Shown here one piece after another: positions 11,926 to 21,490 of a stretch of DNA of 64,000 nt; position 1 is the first letter of the stretch; each line of letters begins with the position of its first letter. The notes under the pieces were generated by a model. The model worked only from the letters and a program-made list of their open reading frames with translations, did not search any database and had not been told where the DNA came from. Source of the DNA: Ancistrus triradiatus (Eukaryota; Chordata; Actinopteri; Siluriformes; Loricariidae); assembly GCA_025084515.1 (NCBI GenBank), contig JAJAGP010000251.1:248001-312000 (forward strand), written 5' to 3'. The position numbers and the translations under genes were made by a program.

Positions 11926-12774
11926 GGGGGGGCGCGAGGGGGGGGGGGGTGGGGGGGGGGGGAGGTGTGGGGGGGGGGTGTGGGGGGTGGGGGGGGAGGG
12001 TGTGGGGGGGGGGGGGAGGGGGGGTGGCAGGCGTGGGGGGGGGGGGGGCAGGGGGGGGGGGGGGGTGGGGGGTGGGGGGTGGGGGGGCGGGCTGGGGGGG
12101 CGGGGGGGTGGGGGGATGGGGGGGGTGCGGGGGGGGGGGGGTGGGGGGCCGGGGGGGTGGGATGTGGGGGTGGTGGCGGGTGGGGGTGGGGGGGTGGGGG
12201 GGGGGGGGGGGGGTGGTGGGGTGGGTGGGGGGCTTGGGGGGGGAACAAAAAAAAAAAAAAAAAAAAAACACCATAAAAAAAAAAATAAGGGGTGAGGGGG
12301 GGGGGGGGGGGGGGGGGGGGGGAGGGGGGGGGGTGACGGAGGGCGGAGGGGGGGGGGAGGGGGGGGTGGGCTGCGGGGGGGGGTGGGGGGGTGGGGGGGG
12401 TCGGTGGGGGGCGCGGCGGTGTGGGGGCGGGGCGGGGGCGGGGGGGGTGGTGGGTGGGGGCAGGGGGGGAGGGGTGGACGGTGGGGGGGGGGGGGAGGGC
12501 GCTGCGGTGGGGGAGGGGTGGGCGGGGGGGTGTTGGGGCGGGGCTGGGGGGGGGGGGGTGGGAGTGGGGGGGGGGGGGGCTGGCGGCGCGGGGTGGTGTT
12601 GTGTGAGGGGACGGGGGGGCGGCGGGGGGGGGGGGGGGGGTGGGGGGGGGGGTGCTGGGGTGGGGCGGGGCGGGGGGGGCGCGGGGGGGGGAGGGGCGGC
12701 GGGGGGGGGAGGGGGGGTGGGGTGGATTGGCGGGCTGCGGGGGGTGGCTGACGGGGGGTGGGCTGGGGGGGGCT

Positions 12775-12808
<34 letters not shown>

Positions 12809-13355
12809 GGGGGGGGGGGGGGTTGGTGGGGGGGGGGGTGGGGGGGGGGGCGGCGTCGTGGGGGTCGGGGAGGGTACGGGGGGGGGGGGTGGGGGGGGGG
12901 GGGGGCTGGGGGGCTAGGGAGGGGGGGGGGGGGGGTGAGGGGGGGGGGGTGGAGGGGGGGGGGGGGGAGGGGGGGGCGGGGAGTGGGGTGGGTGGGGAGG
13001 GGGCGGCGGGGAGGTGTTGGGGGGGCGGGGGGGGGGGGTGGGGGTGGTGTGGGGCCACCACGCTGTGGGGGGGGGGTGGGTGGGGGGGGCTGTGAGGCTG
13101 GGGGGGTGGGGGGTTGGGGAGGGGCGGAGGGGGGGGCGGGGGGGGGGGGGGGTGCGGGGGGGGGGGGGGGAGTGGGGGTGGGGGGTGGGTCTACCATTTC
13201 TTAAAAAAAAAAAAAAAAAAAGGGGGGGGGCGGGGTGGGTGGGCGGGGGGGGTGGGGGGGGGGGGTGGGGATGGCGGGGGTGTGGGGTAGGAGGGGGGGG
13301 GGGGGGGGGGGCGGGGGGGGGGGGGGGAGGGGGGGATATCAACTAACAAAACAGT

Positions 13356-13387
<32 letters not shown>
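11926..13387 (+). repeat. 1.46-kb G-rich low-complexity tract
   Basis: Nearly pure G runs broken by single T, A or C, with two poly-A islands (about 12245-12268 and 13202-13220) and ending in a G-only run at 13354-13387. Open frames here on both strands (up to 465 codons of Pro- or Gly-rich sequence) are compositional artefacts. The runs could form stacked G-quadruplexes. It may be a real C-rich expansion inside LTR-Z (minus strand) or largely a sequencing or assembly artefact. Confidence 0.85.
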
Positions 13388-13388
<1 letters not shown>

Positions 13389-13394
13389 CCCCCA

Positions 13395-13530
13395 CATAAA
13401 ACCAAAAAAAAACAACAAAACAAACAAAACACAAACAAAAAAAATCACAAAACAAACAAACAAAACAAAAAAAAAACAAAAACAAAACAAAAAAAAAATT
13501 TTTTAATAATAATAATAATAATAATATGGA
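13395..13530 (+). repeat. A-rich CAAA repeats and (AAT)n microsatellite
   Basis: Imperfect (CAAA)n from 13395 to about 13497, followed by (AAT)n at about 13505-13527. It lies between the G tract and the minisatellites of LTR-Z. Confidence 0.8.
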
Positions 13531-13639
13531 GCTCAGCAACGCGATCCCAGCCAGATAGAAAACCACAACAGCAGGTTACAATAACAAGTAACCAACAAAA
13601 CCTAGGAAGACACAGCTAACTGAAAATCGGGTGGTACAA

Positions 13640-13905
13640 AAGGGCCAATGGGCGTTAAGCCTAACGCCAGCTGGGAGGAGCTACAGGAGGGTAACGCCGG
13701 CATGGAGAAGCATACAGGGAGATAACCCGTTTTGGAGAACTACAGGAGATAATGGCCGGATTGGAGGGGGCTATAGGGAACTAACCGCCGGCCTGGAGAC
13801 ACTAAAGGAAAAGCTAACGCCAGCTTGGAAGAGCTATAGGAGCTAACGCCGGCCTGACGAGCTACAGGAGGCTAGTGCTGGCTTGGAAGAGGCTATAAGA
13901 GCTAC
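13640..13905 (+). repeat. Minisatellite block 1 of LTR-Z, ~29-30 bp unit
   Basis: Repeats of a unit near CTAACGCCGGCCTGGAGAG followed by CTACAGGAG, with about nine imperfect copies. Spacing stays near 29-30 bases, with small slips that break frame. Confidence 0.75.
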
Positions 13906-14128
13906 GCCGCCTCTGGGGGGGCCCACTGGAAAACTGACGGCCTGCGGGAGGTCCTTCTGGAGCTGGCGGCCTCCGGAGAGGTCCCTCTGGAGCTGGCAGC
14001 CTCCGGGGAGGTCCCTCTGGAGCTTGCGACTTCTGGGGAGGTCCCTCTAGAGCTGGCGACCTCCGGGGTGGCCCCCAGACTACACGCAACAAGGTCTGGA
14101 AGGTCTGTATTAATCGTCGGCGAAGCAT
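13862..14128 (-). pseudogene. LTR-Z repeat frame encoding a 10-residue Pro-rich repeat
   Basis: On the minus strand, 13925-14085 holds a 30-bp unit (plus strand GGCAGCCTCCGGGGAGGTCC then CTCTGGAGCT) repeated about four times, which reads as PPRRLPAPEG-like decapeptides. The open frame is 88 codons. Another frame (13902-14192) is open across the same repeats. No known domain. The function is unknown; it could be a remnant of a structural (gag-like) protein or simply a frame-keeping minisatellite. Confidence 0.4.
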
Positions 14129-14538
14129 GTATGAGGCTGGTAGTGTGAGGAGACAAGATTAGGCGCCGCACAAGGTCCGGGAACGGGATCAATGAGTGGA
14201 AAGGACGAACCGCGAGGAACCGACAGCCGGACTACCGAGCAAACGAGTGCAACAAACCTCCAGATTCTATCAGCTGACCCGTGATTAGCGCCAGGCTTGG
14301 GTATGAGGTTTGGCACCACTGACTGCATATCTACATGGCTGATGTGTTCAAGAGGGGAACTGATGGGCTCCGGTGCAAGATTACCAAGCGATAAGGCCTC
14401 TTCAACGGGGCTACAAGGCACGGTAAGCTTGGTAGCGAGGCCATACGGCTCCAACAGCTCATTTTCAGGGCTAATTTGCACGGTAGGTTCGAAAGAGGAG
14501 CTACCAGACGCGAATTCCGAATTATTAGGCGCTAACAT
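14110..14538 (-). CDS. LTR-Z internal open frame, 142 aa, unknown
   Basis: A non-repetitive open frame between two minisatellite blocks, moderately Ser/Pro-rich, with no zinc knuckle, protease, transmembrane segment or other motif that I can name. It lies on the coding strand of LTR-Z, so if the element makes a protein this is part of it. A second frame is open on the opposite strand (14297-14554), so openness here may reflect high GC rather than coding. Confidence 0.25.
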   Translation of the reverse strand: MLAPNNSEFASGSSSFEPTVQISPENELLEPYGLATKLTVPCSPVEEALSLGNLAPEPISSPLEHISHVDMQSVVPNLIPKPGANHGSADRIWRFVALVCSVVRLSVPRGSSFPLIDPVPGPCAAPNLVSSHYQPHTCFADD

Positions 14539-14741
14539 CTCTCCGCAGAGCTAAAGGGTGCGCTAAGCCTCAAGACGCGGGGCTGGCAGAGGAATAACAC
14601 GCCGGGTTATCAGGTGTTAGTGCTCGTCTGCAATGAATCAGCAGCTCAGTGGGCCTCAGGAACCAGGACGATCCAGGACTACGTATGCAACCGCGGGCTA
14701 ACGAATTCCAGTGGCCGAAAACAAAGCGACGACAGCGTAAC

Positions 14742-15353
14742 TCAGACACGAGGCTTAACCTTCGGGCCCCTGGAGGGCTCAGAGTTCAGGACGTCTTCAG
14801 CAGCCGAAGGGAGGCTTGAGATATCCTCGGCGAGAGCAGCAGCGCCCTGGACATCCTCAGAGAGTGGGTAGTGCCCTGGACGCTCTCGGCGAGCAGATGG
14901 TGCTCCAGACATCGCCAGCGAGGGAAGAAGCGCTCTGGACATCCTTGGTGAGAAAGATGGTGCTCTGGACATCCGCAGTAAGGAAAGAGGCGTTCTGGAC
15001 ATCTTCGGTGAGCAAGGTGGCGCTCTGGACGTCCTCAGCAAGGAAAGAAGTACTCTGGACCTCCTTGATGAGCGAAGTGGTGCTCTGGATATCCTCATCA
15101 AGGGAAGAAGTGCTCTGGACGTGTTTGGTGAGCGAGGTGGCGCTCTTGATGTCCTCAGTTGGGGAAGAAGCGGAAAAGGTCGCTGATATTCTCTTACACT
15201 TTTAATGTTGGTTGTATTCTTCAGGGTTGTGTGTGGTGATGGGCGTTGTTGGCTGTTTTCTCTACTCTGCTTCAACTTTAACTCTGGTGACCCAACCCTA
15301 GACTGAGATGTAACATCAGTAAGCATGTTTTTGAAATTAGTATTGCTTGACAA
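14742..15353 (-). CDS. LTR-Z repeat protein frame: 10-residue SRAP-type repeats
   Basis: The 203-codon minus-strand frame covers a 30-bp tandem array (14820-15165). The decapeptide varies around LRMSRAPSFS and PRMSRALLPS, with an alternating A/B order that gives a 60-bp higher-order period. Frame is kept over some eleven units even though the DNA has diverged. The opposite strand is also open across the array (14816-15205, LWTSxVRK-type repeats), because a 30-bp unit without stops in two frames stays open on repetition. The first ~60 codons lie in flanking Gypsy-2 LTR, so the natural start is unknown. Confidence 0.35.
   Translation of the reverse strand: MSSNTNFKNMLTDVTSQSRVGSPELKLKQSRENSQQRPSPHTTLKNTTNIKSVREYQRPFPLLPQLRTSRAPPRSPNTSRALLPLMRISRAPLRSSRRSRVLLSLLRTSRAPPCSPKMSRTPLSLLRMSRAPSFSPRMSRALLPSLAMSGAPSARRERPGHYPLSEDVQGAAALAEDISSLPSAAEDVLNSEPSRGPKVKPRV
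14820..15165 (+). repeat. Minisatellite block 3 of LTR-Z, 30-bp unit (60-bp higher order)
   Basis: Units begin CTCTGGACATCCT or close variants at about 30-base spacing: near 14931, 14961, 14993, 15021, 15051, 15081, 15111 and 15141, with weaker units upstream. Alternate units end in GGAAAGAAG or in GAGCGAGGTGG, giving the 60-bp super-period. Confidence 0.85.
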
Positions 15354-15745
15354 GTATGATGGTAATCCTGAAGTCTGTGCATGTTTCTTACTACAATGTT
15401 CTTTGTAGTTTTCTTACCAGTGATCCAGTTCTGATACCACTTGCAGTGCTGGATGTAACCTCCTTGACTGTTCATTATATCAGCACAGCCACCCTCACCT
15501 ATCATACTTTTCTAATTCCCCCCTCAGTCAGTGCTGTCCATATGGAGTCTATTTGCTTCTAACTCATGAGAACTTTGAATCTTTGAATGTTCCCCTCATC
15601 ATGAGTCTCCCCTGGCACAATCCGTTCAACTTATGGGCAGATCGGGTGTCATGGTCGAGTTATTTTGCCACACTGTATACCACAGCTCAAAATAAGCCTA
15701 TAGTCCACTGTTGTGCCTTCATCCAGATACTTGCTACTGCCAAAC
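15334..15745 (+). pseudogene. Gypsy-2 copy 2 gag start and protease-tail fragment
   Basis: Just inside the LTR the translation gives KYDGNPEVCACFLLQCS, matching the start of many Gypsy gag capsid regions (usual form FDGNPxxCxxFLxQC). After a gap, 15553-15680 gives LPWHNPFNLWADRVSWSS, like the LGLPWL-x-HNP-x-x-W segment that follows the protease. The middle of gag and the protease active site are missing. Confidence 0.55.
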
Positions 15746-16211
15746 ATTATGGAGATCTACAGTGATCTAGCAGAGGTTTTTAGTAAACAGAAAGTGACGG
15801 AGCTCCTGTCGCATTGATGAAAAGAGGGCAATGAATGGAAGATGGCATTTATAATGGACACCAGACATTATGAGTACTGAGTTATGCCATTTGGCCTGGC
15901 CAATATGTTCAATGTGTTTAGCCTTTTGTTAATGACATTCTACAAGATATGCTGGGAAGGGTGACCATTGCTAACATTGATGACACATTAATTTTTTTCA
16001 CCCAATCTGCCAAAACATATCTGTCATGTGCAATCTCTCACATTTTTCAGATACCTCAAAGGTTCAGATAACCTCAAAGGTATCACTATGGATGATCAGA
16101 AAGTGAATGTGGTGCTTGACTAGCCACAACCAAGACATATAAAAGATGTAGACTGCCTTTTGGTTAAGTGCCATTTTTTGAGTGCCAACATTTACAGTTG
16201 GTTCATCCTCA
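15746..16211 (+). pseudogene. Gypsy-2 copy 2 reverse transcriptase, first part
   Basis: The frame reads SDLAEVFSKQKVTELLSH, then jumps to GNEWKMAFIMDTRHYEY and VMPFGLAN, the Gypsy reverse transcriptase blocks before the catalytic YxDD. The next block is degenerate (NIDDTLIFF near 15970-15995 where YIDDILIFS is expected). MDDQKVNVVLDxPQPRHIKDV follows near 16090-16145. Multiple frameshifts and stops. It ends where solo LTR-Y is inserted. Confidence 0.7.
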
Positions 16212-16216
16212 GTTTC

Positions 16217-17185
16217 TGTTATGGTATGGGGACTAGGGATGAGAGGGAAGGCGTGGATCGAGGACCCAAGTGCAGGGTGAGCAAGGACACCCCTTACCGG
16301 AAGCTGAGAGGGAATGGATATATATATATTAGTATATTAAAACACGCATGCACCTATGTATACACAGGTACATGCACATACAAAGAAATATATATAAGTG
16401 AATAAACGTATATTCTAGATGGAGAATTAACAGAATGACGAATGGAGGGACTGAACGAGATTAATGAGATTGAACAGGACTGAAGAGAATCCACCAAAGA
16501 GTGGGAGGCTAGATTAGAACTGGAGATGTAAGCGCTCAGAGGCGAACGTGCTACAGACGTGCCACACTGGTGGTGTCGTCAGAGCTATCCAGAGAAGGGG
16601 GTAGAGAACGGCAAACGCATGAACCGCCGATAGTGGATTCAAAAGGAAAGGGCAGAGCCACTACGAGGCTGAATAGGGAAGGAAAATGATGTACAAAACA
16701 CAAAAGCGCGGCTGAATAAAGCCTAAATGCGGCGGTAGCGCAAGCAAGGAAGCCGCTGAGAGCTATGGAGATGCGTACAGGCGCAAACGCTTAAGTTGCT
16801 CGGAGAAAGACGCTCTGGATGGCCTAACGCCGCTCTGGAGCGTGAATAAACTTTCCCTTACCTATTTACTAGGCCCTCAAGCTTCTAAGCTCTCCTCAAG
16901 TGGCCCCCTTTGTGGGACCACGTGTACCTTGGTCCCTGAAGGAAAGAAAGGAGAACACTCCGAGCAGCGAGGAAGCGATGAGAGCTAACGAACGTAGCAA
17001 AAGGCGACAGTGCAGCGTCGGCGGCCGCTACAAGCGGCTATTTAACGCTGAGATGCAGTTGCGCCTGATTCTCGTAAACGAGGGGGCGTGCGCGCCGAAT
17101 CCTGATGGCAGGTGCGCCTCGATCCTGCTTGGGGCGATTCATAGACCGATGCCACCCTCTAGTGTTGGAAGAGGGGGTTGTAACA
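16217..17185 (-). mobile_element. Solo LTR-Y (969 bp) with GTTTC target duplication
   Basis: The plus strand starts TGTTATGGTATGGGG and ends GAGGGGGTTGTAACA, so the ends are TGTTA/TAACA. It is flanked on both sides by GTTTC (16212-16216 and 17186-17190), the 5-bp duplication made by a Gypsy-type integrase. Gypsy-2 coding sequence is interrupted exactly here and resumes after it. The strand is inferred from the CACTTGGGTCC motif near the minus-strand 3' end, shared with LTR-X (CATTTGGGTCC). No internal region remains, so it arose by LTR-LTR recombination. Confidence 0.8.
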
Positions 17186-17190
17186 GTTTC

Positions 17191-17345
17191 AGTAGCATTG
17201 CTACACTAAGGGTAAAAACCTTTCCCTTCCAGTGGAACACTCAGGCCAGCAGTGCTTTCCATATATAAAAAAAGCTTTTAACACTGCAACCATATTATGG
17301 CACTCAGATCAAACACAGCACTTAATTGTCAAGATCAATGATTCC
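17191..17345 (+). pseudogene. Gypsy-2 copy 2 RT/RNase H junction, resumed
   Basis: After LTR-Y the frame resumes with SSIATLRVKTFPFQWNTQAS then SAFHI, matching the Gypsy connection region (FSSIAxPL...W-x-x-xAxxAFxxLK). The catalytic RNase H residues are not reached before Tc1-A begins at about 17354. Confidence 0.65.
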
Positions 17346-17353
17346 AATAAAGA

Positions 17354-18798
17354 CACAAAAGCTTGAAAGTTTGTGAACACTTTAGGATTTTCTATATTTC
17401 TGCATAAATATGAACTAAAACAACATCGGATTTTAGCACAAGTCCAAAAAGTAGATAAAGAGAACCCAGTTGAACAAATGAGACAAACATATTATACTTA
17501 GTCAGTCCTGCACACCGGCTTGGAGGAATTTGAGCCCATTCCTCCATACAGAACAGCTTCAACTCTGGGATGTTGGTGGGTTTCCTCACATTAACTGCTC
17601 GCTTCAGATCTTCCCACAACATTTCGATTGGATTAAGGTCAAGACAAAACATTAACTTTATTCTTCTTTAACCATTCTTTGGTAGAACGGCTTGTGTGCT
17701 TAGGGTTGTTGTCTTGCTGCATGACTCACCTTCTCTTGAGATTCAGTTCATGACAGATGTCCGACCCTTTTCCTTGGAATTCTTTGATATCATTAAGACT
17801 TCTTTGTTCCATCAATAATGGCAAGCCGTTCTGGCCCAGAGCAGCAAACAGGCCCAAATATGATACTAAACCACCATGTTTACAGATGGGATAAAGATTT
17901 ATGATGGAATGCAGGTTTCCTTTCTCCAAAACCATAACGCTTTTTCTCTTACACCAAAAAGTAATTTGGTCTCATCTGTCTACAAAACAATTCTTTCAAT
18001 AGCCTTCTGGATTATCTACGTGATCGTTAGCCAAACTGCGACGAGCACAATGTTCTTTGGAAGCAGTGGCTTTCTCCTTTCAACCCTGCCATGCACACCA
18101 TTGTTATCAATGTTTTCTGATGGTGGACTCATGATCATTAACAATTTAGCCAAAAGTGAGAGAGGTTTTCAGTTGCTTAGAAGTTAGCGGGGTCCTTTGA
18201 CCTATACCATGCATTGCTAAATGTCAACTATTACACGCCTTGCTCTTGGAGTGATCTTTGTTGGTCGACCAACTCCTGAGGAGGGTTAAACATGGTCGAA
18301 TTTCTCCTTTGTGCACAATCTGTTGTGGATTGGTGGAGTCCAAACTCTTTAGAGAGGTGTTTTGTAAACATTTGCCAACCTATGAGCATCAACACACTTC
18401 TTCTGAGGTCCTCAGAGTTCGTGTCATGATACACTTCCACAAACGTGTTGTGAAGAGCAGACTTTGTAGATCCCTGTTTTTTCCCTTTAAAATAAAACAG
18501 GATGCCCACTCACACCTGATGTCATCCCTTGAATTGGAAACACCTGACTCTAATTTTCACCTTCAAAATTAATTTGTAATTCCTATATTTTCAGCATTAC
18601 AATCTGCCACTCACTAATATGTAATATCAGATCATTTTCATCAATAAATTACTGACCAAGTAAATATTTTGTCTCATTGTTTAAACTGGGTTCTCTTTTT
18701 ACTTTTAGGACTTAGTGTGAAAATTGATGGGATGTTTAGGTCAATTTATGCCAGAAAGTAGAACATCTAAAGGGTTCCTAATTTTCAAGCAAACACTG
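17354..18798 (-). mobile_element. Tc1-A transposon copy 2
   Basis: The left end is a degenerate inverted repeat (AAAAGCTTGAAAGTTTGTGA) and the right end is TTTCAAGCAAACACTG followed by TA. The length is 1445 bp, close to full size for this family, with a modest internal loss. The minus-strand transposase is in pieces: LDLNPIEMLWEDLKRAVN at 17392-17652 holds the DPxxxE-type tail (third catalytic residue Glu), and the paired-type DNA-binding part lies at 18231-18509. It is inactive. It lies 73 bp before Gypsy-1. Confidence 0.85.
17392..17652 (-). pseudogene. Tc1-A transposase C-terminal fragment
   Basis: The frame carries LNPIEMLWEDLKRAVN (Glu of the DDE catalytic triad in LNPIE), then a PTNIPELKLFCMEEWAQIPP segment and SRCAGL. 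That is the C-terminal third of a ~340-residue transposase. The upstream catalytic Asp regions lie in other frames at 17700-18100. Confidence 0.7.
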
Positions 18799-18866
18799 TA
18801 TCAACAAGATTCAAAAAATGGACAACAAGACAACAGGTAACATTATGGTTAGTGAACAGATCTAAG

Positions 18867-18871
18867 GAACA
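18867..18871 (+). repeat. Gypsy-1 target site duplication, left copy
   Basis: GAACA here and again at 23675-23679, directly outside the two LTRs. Confidence 0.85.
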
Positions 18872-19145
18872 TGCACGCCCACTTCCAGCGCCGCTCCCGA
18901 ACAAGGCGATCTACCGCGCTCGTCCTGGCTGTCTACTGATTGCACACACCTGCCTCATGTTCATTAAACCCACCTCCATCTCACCATACATACACTCTCA
19001 CTCTGCACTCCACCAACCGCTACACAACAGGTTCCTACCGTTCAACTAGCTCATATCCTAAATAAAGTGAATTTGTACCTGTCAGTTCTGCTTCATTCGT
19101 TCTCTCCTGGGCTGAACTTGTCTCCGGTACTCCTCGGCGTTTACA
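18872..19145 (+). repeat. Gypsy-1 5' LTR
   Basis: Starts TGCACGCCC (one T short of TGTCACGCCC in the 3' LTR) and ends CTCGGCGTTTACA. Contains AATAAAGTGAATTTGTACC, the likely poly(A) signal. It differs from the 3' LTR mostly by one-base insertions and deletions. Confidence 0.9.
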
Positions 19146-19379
19146 GTTTGTGTACCATTACATGGAGAGACAGCGGTAGTAGCTACAAACCTGCCGCGGA
19201 TACAGCGGGTCAAAATGCCGAAACTCGCCCGACTCCGAACTCCGAACATCCGAAATTGCCGAAAGCGCTGGTCCCAAGCTATAACCCGCGTGTCTCCCAA
19301 GCTAAACGGCCACTGCCGCCCGCGGTGCTCTGCCTCCAGGCTCTTCCTCCCAGTCCACCGCGGGCACACCAGTCGCTTA

Positions 19380-19916
19380 TCGCATCGCTCTGCCGGGAAA
19401 ATACGACACGACCCGGAGCGTTGTGGAGCGTTTCCTCATACAGTGTGAACTTGCCCGCCCATTCACACCCAGAGTCCAACGCCGCCGTATGCCTTGGTAG
19501 TGTCCCTCTCTCCGGACGGCCTTGGATTGGGGCCACGCCATCTGGGCCCAGAAAGTGAAGCGGCAAGGGATTACACCCGTTTTCTGACAGCATTCCGCGC
19601 GTTTCCATCATCCGGTCCATGTTGATGTCTTGTTCACCTTGCGCCAAGGGCGTCGCGCGCTGCGACTACGCTCTCCACTTCGCACCCTGCGGATCAAAGC
19701 GGATGGAACAAGTCTGCCCTCCTCTCTGCGTTCCGCCAAGGTTTGCGTCCCGATCTCAGGAGGGAACTGGCGGGCGCGATCTCGACCTGTCTCGGAGGGA
19801 AAGCTCTCCACCTACCATCCGACTAGACCAGCTCCTCACGGCTCACCTCTGTTCCTCGTCTGAACACCGAGTCGTCCCGCCTGCACGCTCGTGACCCCTC
19901 ACCTCCAGCTGAGCCT
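19380..19916 (+). pseudogene. Gypsy-1 gag (capsid region), frameshifted
   Basis: Near 19388 the frame reads LPGKYDTTRSVVERFLIQCE, the start of a Gypsy capsid region; it continues to RRRMP near 19490 and then shifts frame. A later piece at about 19625-19730 reads FTLRQGRRALR and SLRSAKVCVPIS in a second frame. At least two frameshifts separate these from the zinc knuckle at 19974. Gag would form the particle that packages the element's RNA. Length and order fit an ordinary Gypsy gag. Confidence 0.7.
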
Positions 19917-21092
19917 ATGGAGGTCGCCCGTGCTCAGCTCTCCTCCGAGGAACGCCGTCGCCGCTTCGAACAGGGCCTCTGCTGTTATTGCGGCTCGGAC
20001 CGGCACCTCCGTCCTGCCTGTGACCTCGCTCCATCCGGATCGATCTATATGCGTGCCAGGGACCCGGCACGCGCGTCACGGGTGAGTCGACCCCATCCTG
20101 ATTCCTCATTTGTTTTACCGGTGCTTTTGCGACTCGCTCACACCGACGTGTCTCTCACAGCCCTGATAGACTCCAGTGCCCAGGGGAACTTCATCGCGGA
20201 ACACCTCGTCACGGAATGGAAGATCCCCTGCTCCACTCTCCGGATCGAACGCCGGATCACCGCGGCCGACGGATGTCCCCTCGGTCCGGGCCTGCTTACC
20301 CGCATCACTGCTCCTCTCTGCCTGCTTACAAGCGCCACTCATCAAGAATCTTTTGAACTGCTCCCCATGAGTTCTCTCGCCTATCCTCTCATCCTGGGGC
20401 ATCCCTGGCTTCGCCTCCACGACCCCCTTATCTCGTGGTCTGCCCGCGAGCTCGTCCGCTGGTCTCCGTGGTGCCAGGACCACTGTCTGCTCCGCCCTGC
20501 TCTGCAAGTCAATGCACTCCCACTCACGGATTCCACTCCTCTCCCGGATAACGTGCCCGAACAGTACAGGGACCTGTCTCCGCTCTTCGCCAAGGATTCA
20601 CCTCCTCCTCTTCCTCCGCATCATGCTTACGACTGCGCCATCGACCTCCTTCCAGGCGCACCGCTACCCAAAGCTCGTTTGTACCCTCTCTCCGCGGCTG
20701 AAGAACAGTCCATGTCTGAATACATCAAGGAATACCTCGACCTGGGGTTCATCCATCCGTCTACCTCCCCCGTTTCAGCGGGATTCTTCTTCATGCCCAA
20801 ATGGGATGGTGGCCTCAGGCCTTGCATCGATTACAGGGAACTCAACTGTATCACTCGCAGGTACGCCTACCCGCTCCCACTGGTGCCCTCGGCCCTTGAA
20901 CAGCTCCACACTGCCCGCTGGTTTACCAAGTTAGACCTCCGAAACGCATACAACCAGGTCCGTGTCAGAGAGGGGGACGAATGGAAAACCGCCTTCAGCA
21001 CCAGCACGGGACATTACGAGTACCTGGTCATGCCCTTCGGTCTGGCGAACGCTCAATCCTTCTTCCAGGCTTTTATCAACGACGTGCTTTGA
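19917..21092 (+). pseudogene. Gypsy-1 gag-pol frame: zinc knuckle, protease, RT (first part)
   Basis: A 391-codon frame. Residues about 22-35 read CCYCGSDRHLRPAC, a complete CCHC knuckle. About residues 81-92 read ALIDSSAQGNFI, the aspartic protease site with DSG changed to DSS. ILGHPWLRLHDP follows near residue 155, then the RT fingers and palm: SPVSAGFFFMPKWDGGLRPC, IDYRELN, WFTKLDLRNAYNQVRV (first catalytic Asp in LDL), and YLVMPFGLANAQ near residue 375. It ends at TGA 21090-21092 where the protein should continue, probably Arg (CGA) changed to stop, three codons before the next segment. Confidence 0.9.
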
Positions 21093-21400
21093 GACATGCT
21101 GGGCCGGTTTGTAACTGTTTACCTGGATGACATCCTGGTGCACTCGCCTGACTTCGCCTCCCATGTCTCACACGTTCGCCAGGTGCTCGAAAGACTCCGG
21201 CTCCACCATCTCCGGGTCAAGGCAGAGAAGTGTGAGTTCCACACCCAGTCGGTGCGTTATCTGGGTTATGTGATCTCCCCCTCCGGGGTAGCCATGGACG
21301 ATGCTAAACTCTCCGCCGTCCTCAACTGGCCCACGCCAGGCTCCATCAAACAGCTGCAGCGTTTCCTGGGCTTCGCCAACTTTTCGCCGGTTTCTCAAGG
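21093..21400 (+). pseudogene. Gypsy-1 RT palm and thumb
   Basis: The continuation after the stop has VTVYLDDILVHS at about 21114-21149; YLDD is the reverse transcriptase catalytic pair. RVKAEKCEFHTQSVRYLGY and IKQLQRFLGFANF follow, the usual thumb/connection sequence. After FANF (about 21383) a frameshift replaces the expected YRRF-like sequence. Confidence 0.9.
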
Positions 21401-21490
21401 AATTCAGCCGCACGGTGGTGCCCCTCACGCGCTTCTGCAGGCAAGCCTTTCTGCTCTCCGCTTCTTTGGAACCCTGACTGCGAGCGGGAC

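Larger units (their letters stand above)
11703..15185 (-). mobile_element. LTR-Z: pol-less LTR retroelement with minisatellites, minus strand
   Basis: Its terminus is TGTTACATGGGTGTCTCGG on the plus strand, the complement of a typical LTR 3' end (...ATGTAACA), with AATAAA-type poly(A) signals about 60 and 145 bp inside on the minus strand (TTTATT at 11765 and 11846). The internal part has high GC and three blocks of ~30-bp repeats (13640-13905, 13925-14085, 14820-15165) plus unique sequence, and no reverse transcriptase, integrase or zinc knuckle. It interrupts the Gypsy-2 LTR. The right boundary is uncertain; no 5' LTR copy or target duplication was seen, so it is probably truncated. Confidence 0.5.
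11286..17345 (+). mobile_element. Gypsy-2 copy 2: decayed Ty3/Gypsy retrotransposon with two LTR-element insertions
   Basis: The 5' LTR runs from TGTTTTGTCTCTTTCTGAG at 11286 to GAGATGTAACA at 15315 but is split by the LTR-Z insertion (about 11703-15185). After it come gag start (15334 on), a protease-tail-like stretch, reverse transcriptase (15750-16211), and, beyond the solo LTR-Y (16217-17185), the start of RNase H (17191-17345). A Tc1-A element begins at 17354. Frames are broken throughout. Confidence 0.7.

Noticed and set aside
11769..13197. Open frames of 430 and 465 codons (Pro-rich, minus strand) and 322 codons (Gly-rich, plus strand)
   Set aside because: They lie wholly in the G-rich tract, are open in several frames on both strands and contain only homopolymer-like residues, so they reflect composition, not genes.
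14297..14554. Plus-strand 85-codon frame in LTR-Z
   Set aside because: Opposite-strand shadow of the frame at 14110-14538 in GC-rich DNA.
13640..15165. Regularly spaced ~30-bp repeats resembling a CRISPR array
   Set aside because: The units are tandem without unique spacers, the genome is a vertebrate one and no cas genes exist.
19082..19369. Minus-strand frames across the Gypsy-1 gag
   Set aside because: Shadows of the GC-rich plus-strand gag; no domain.
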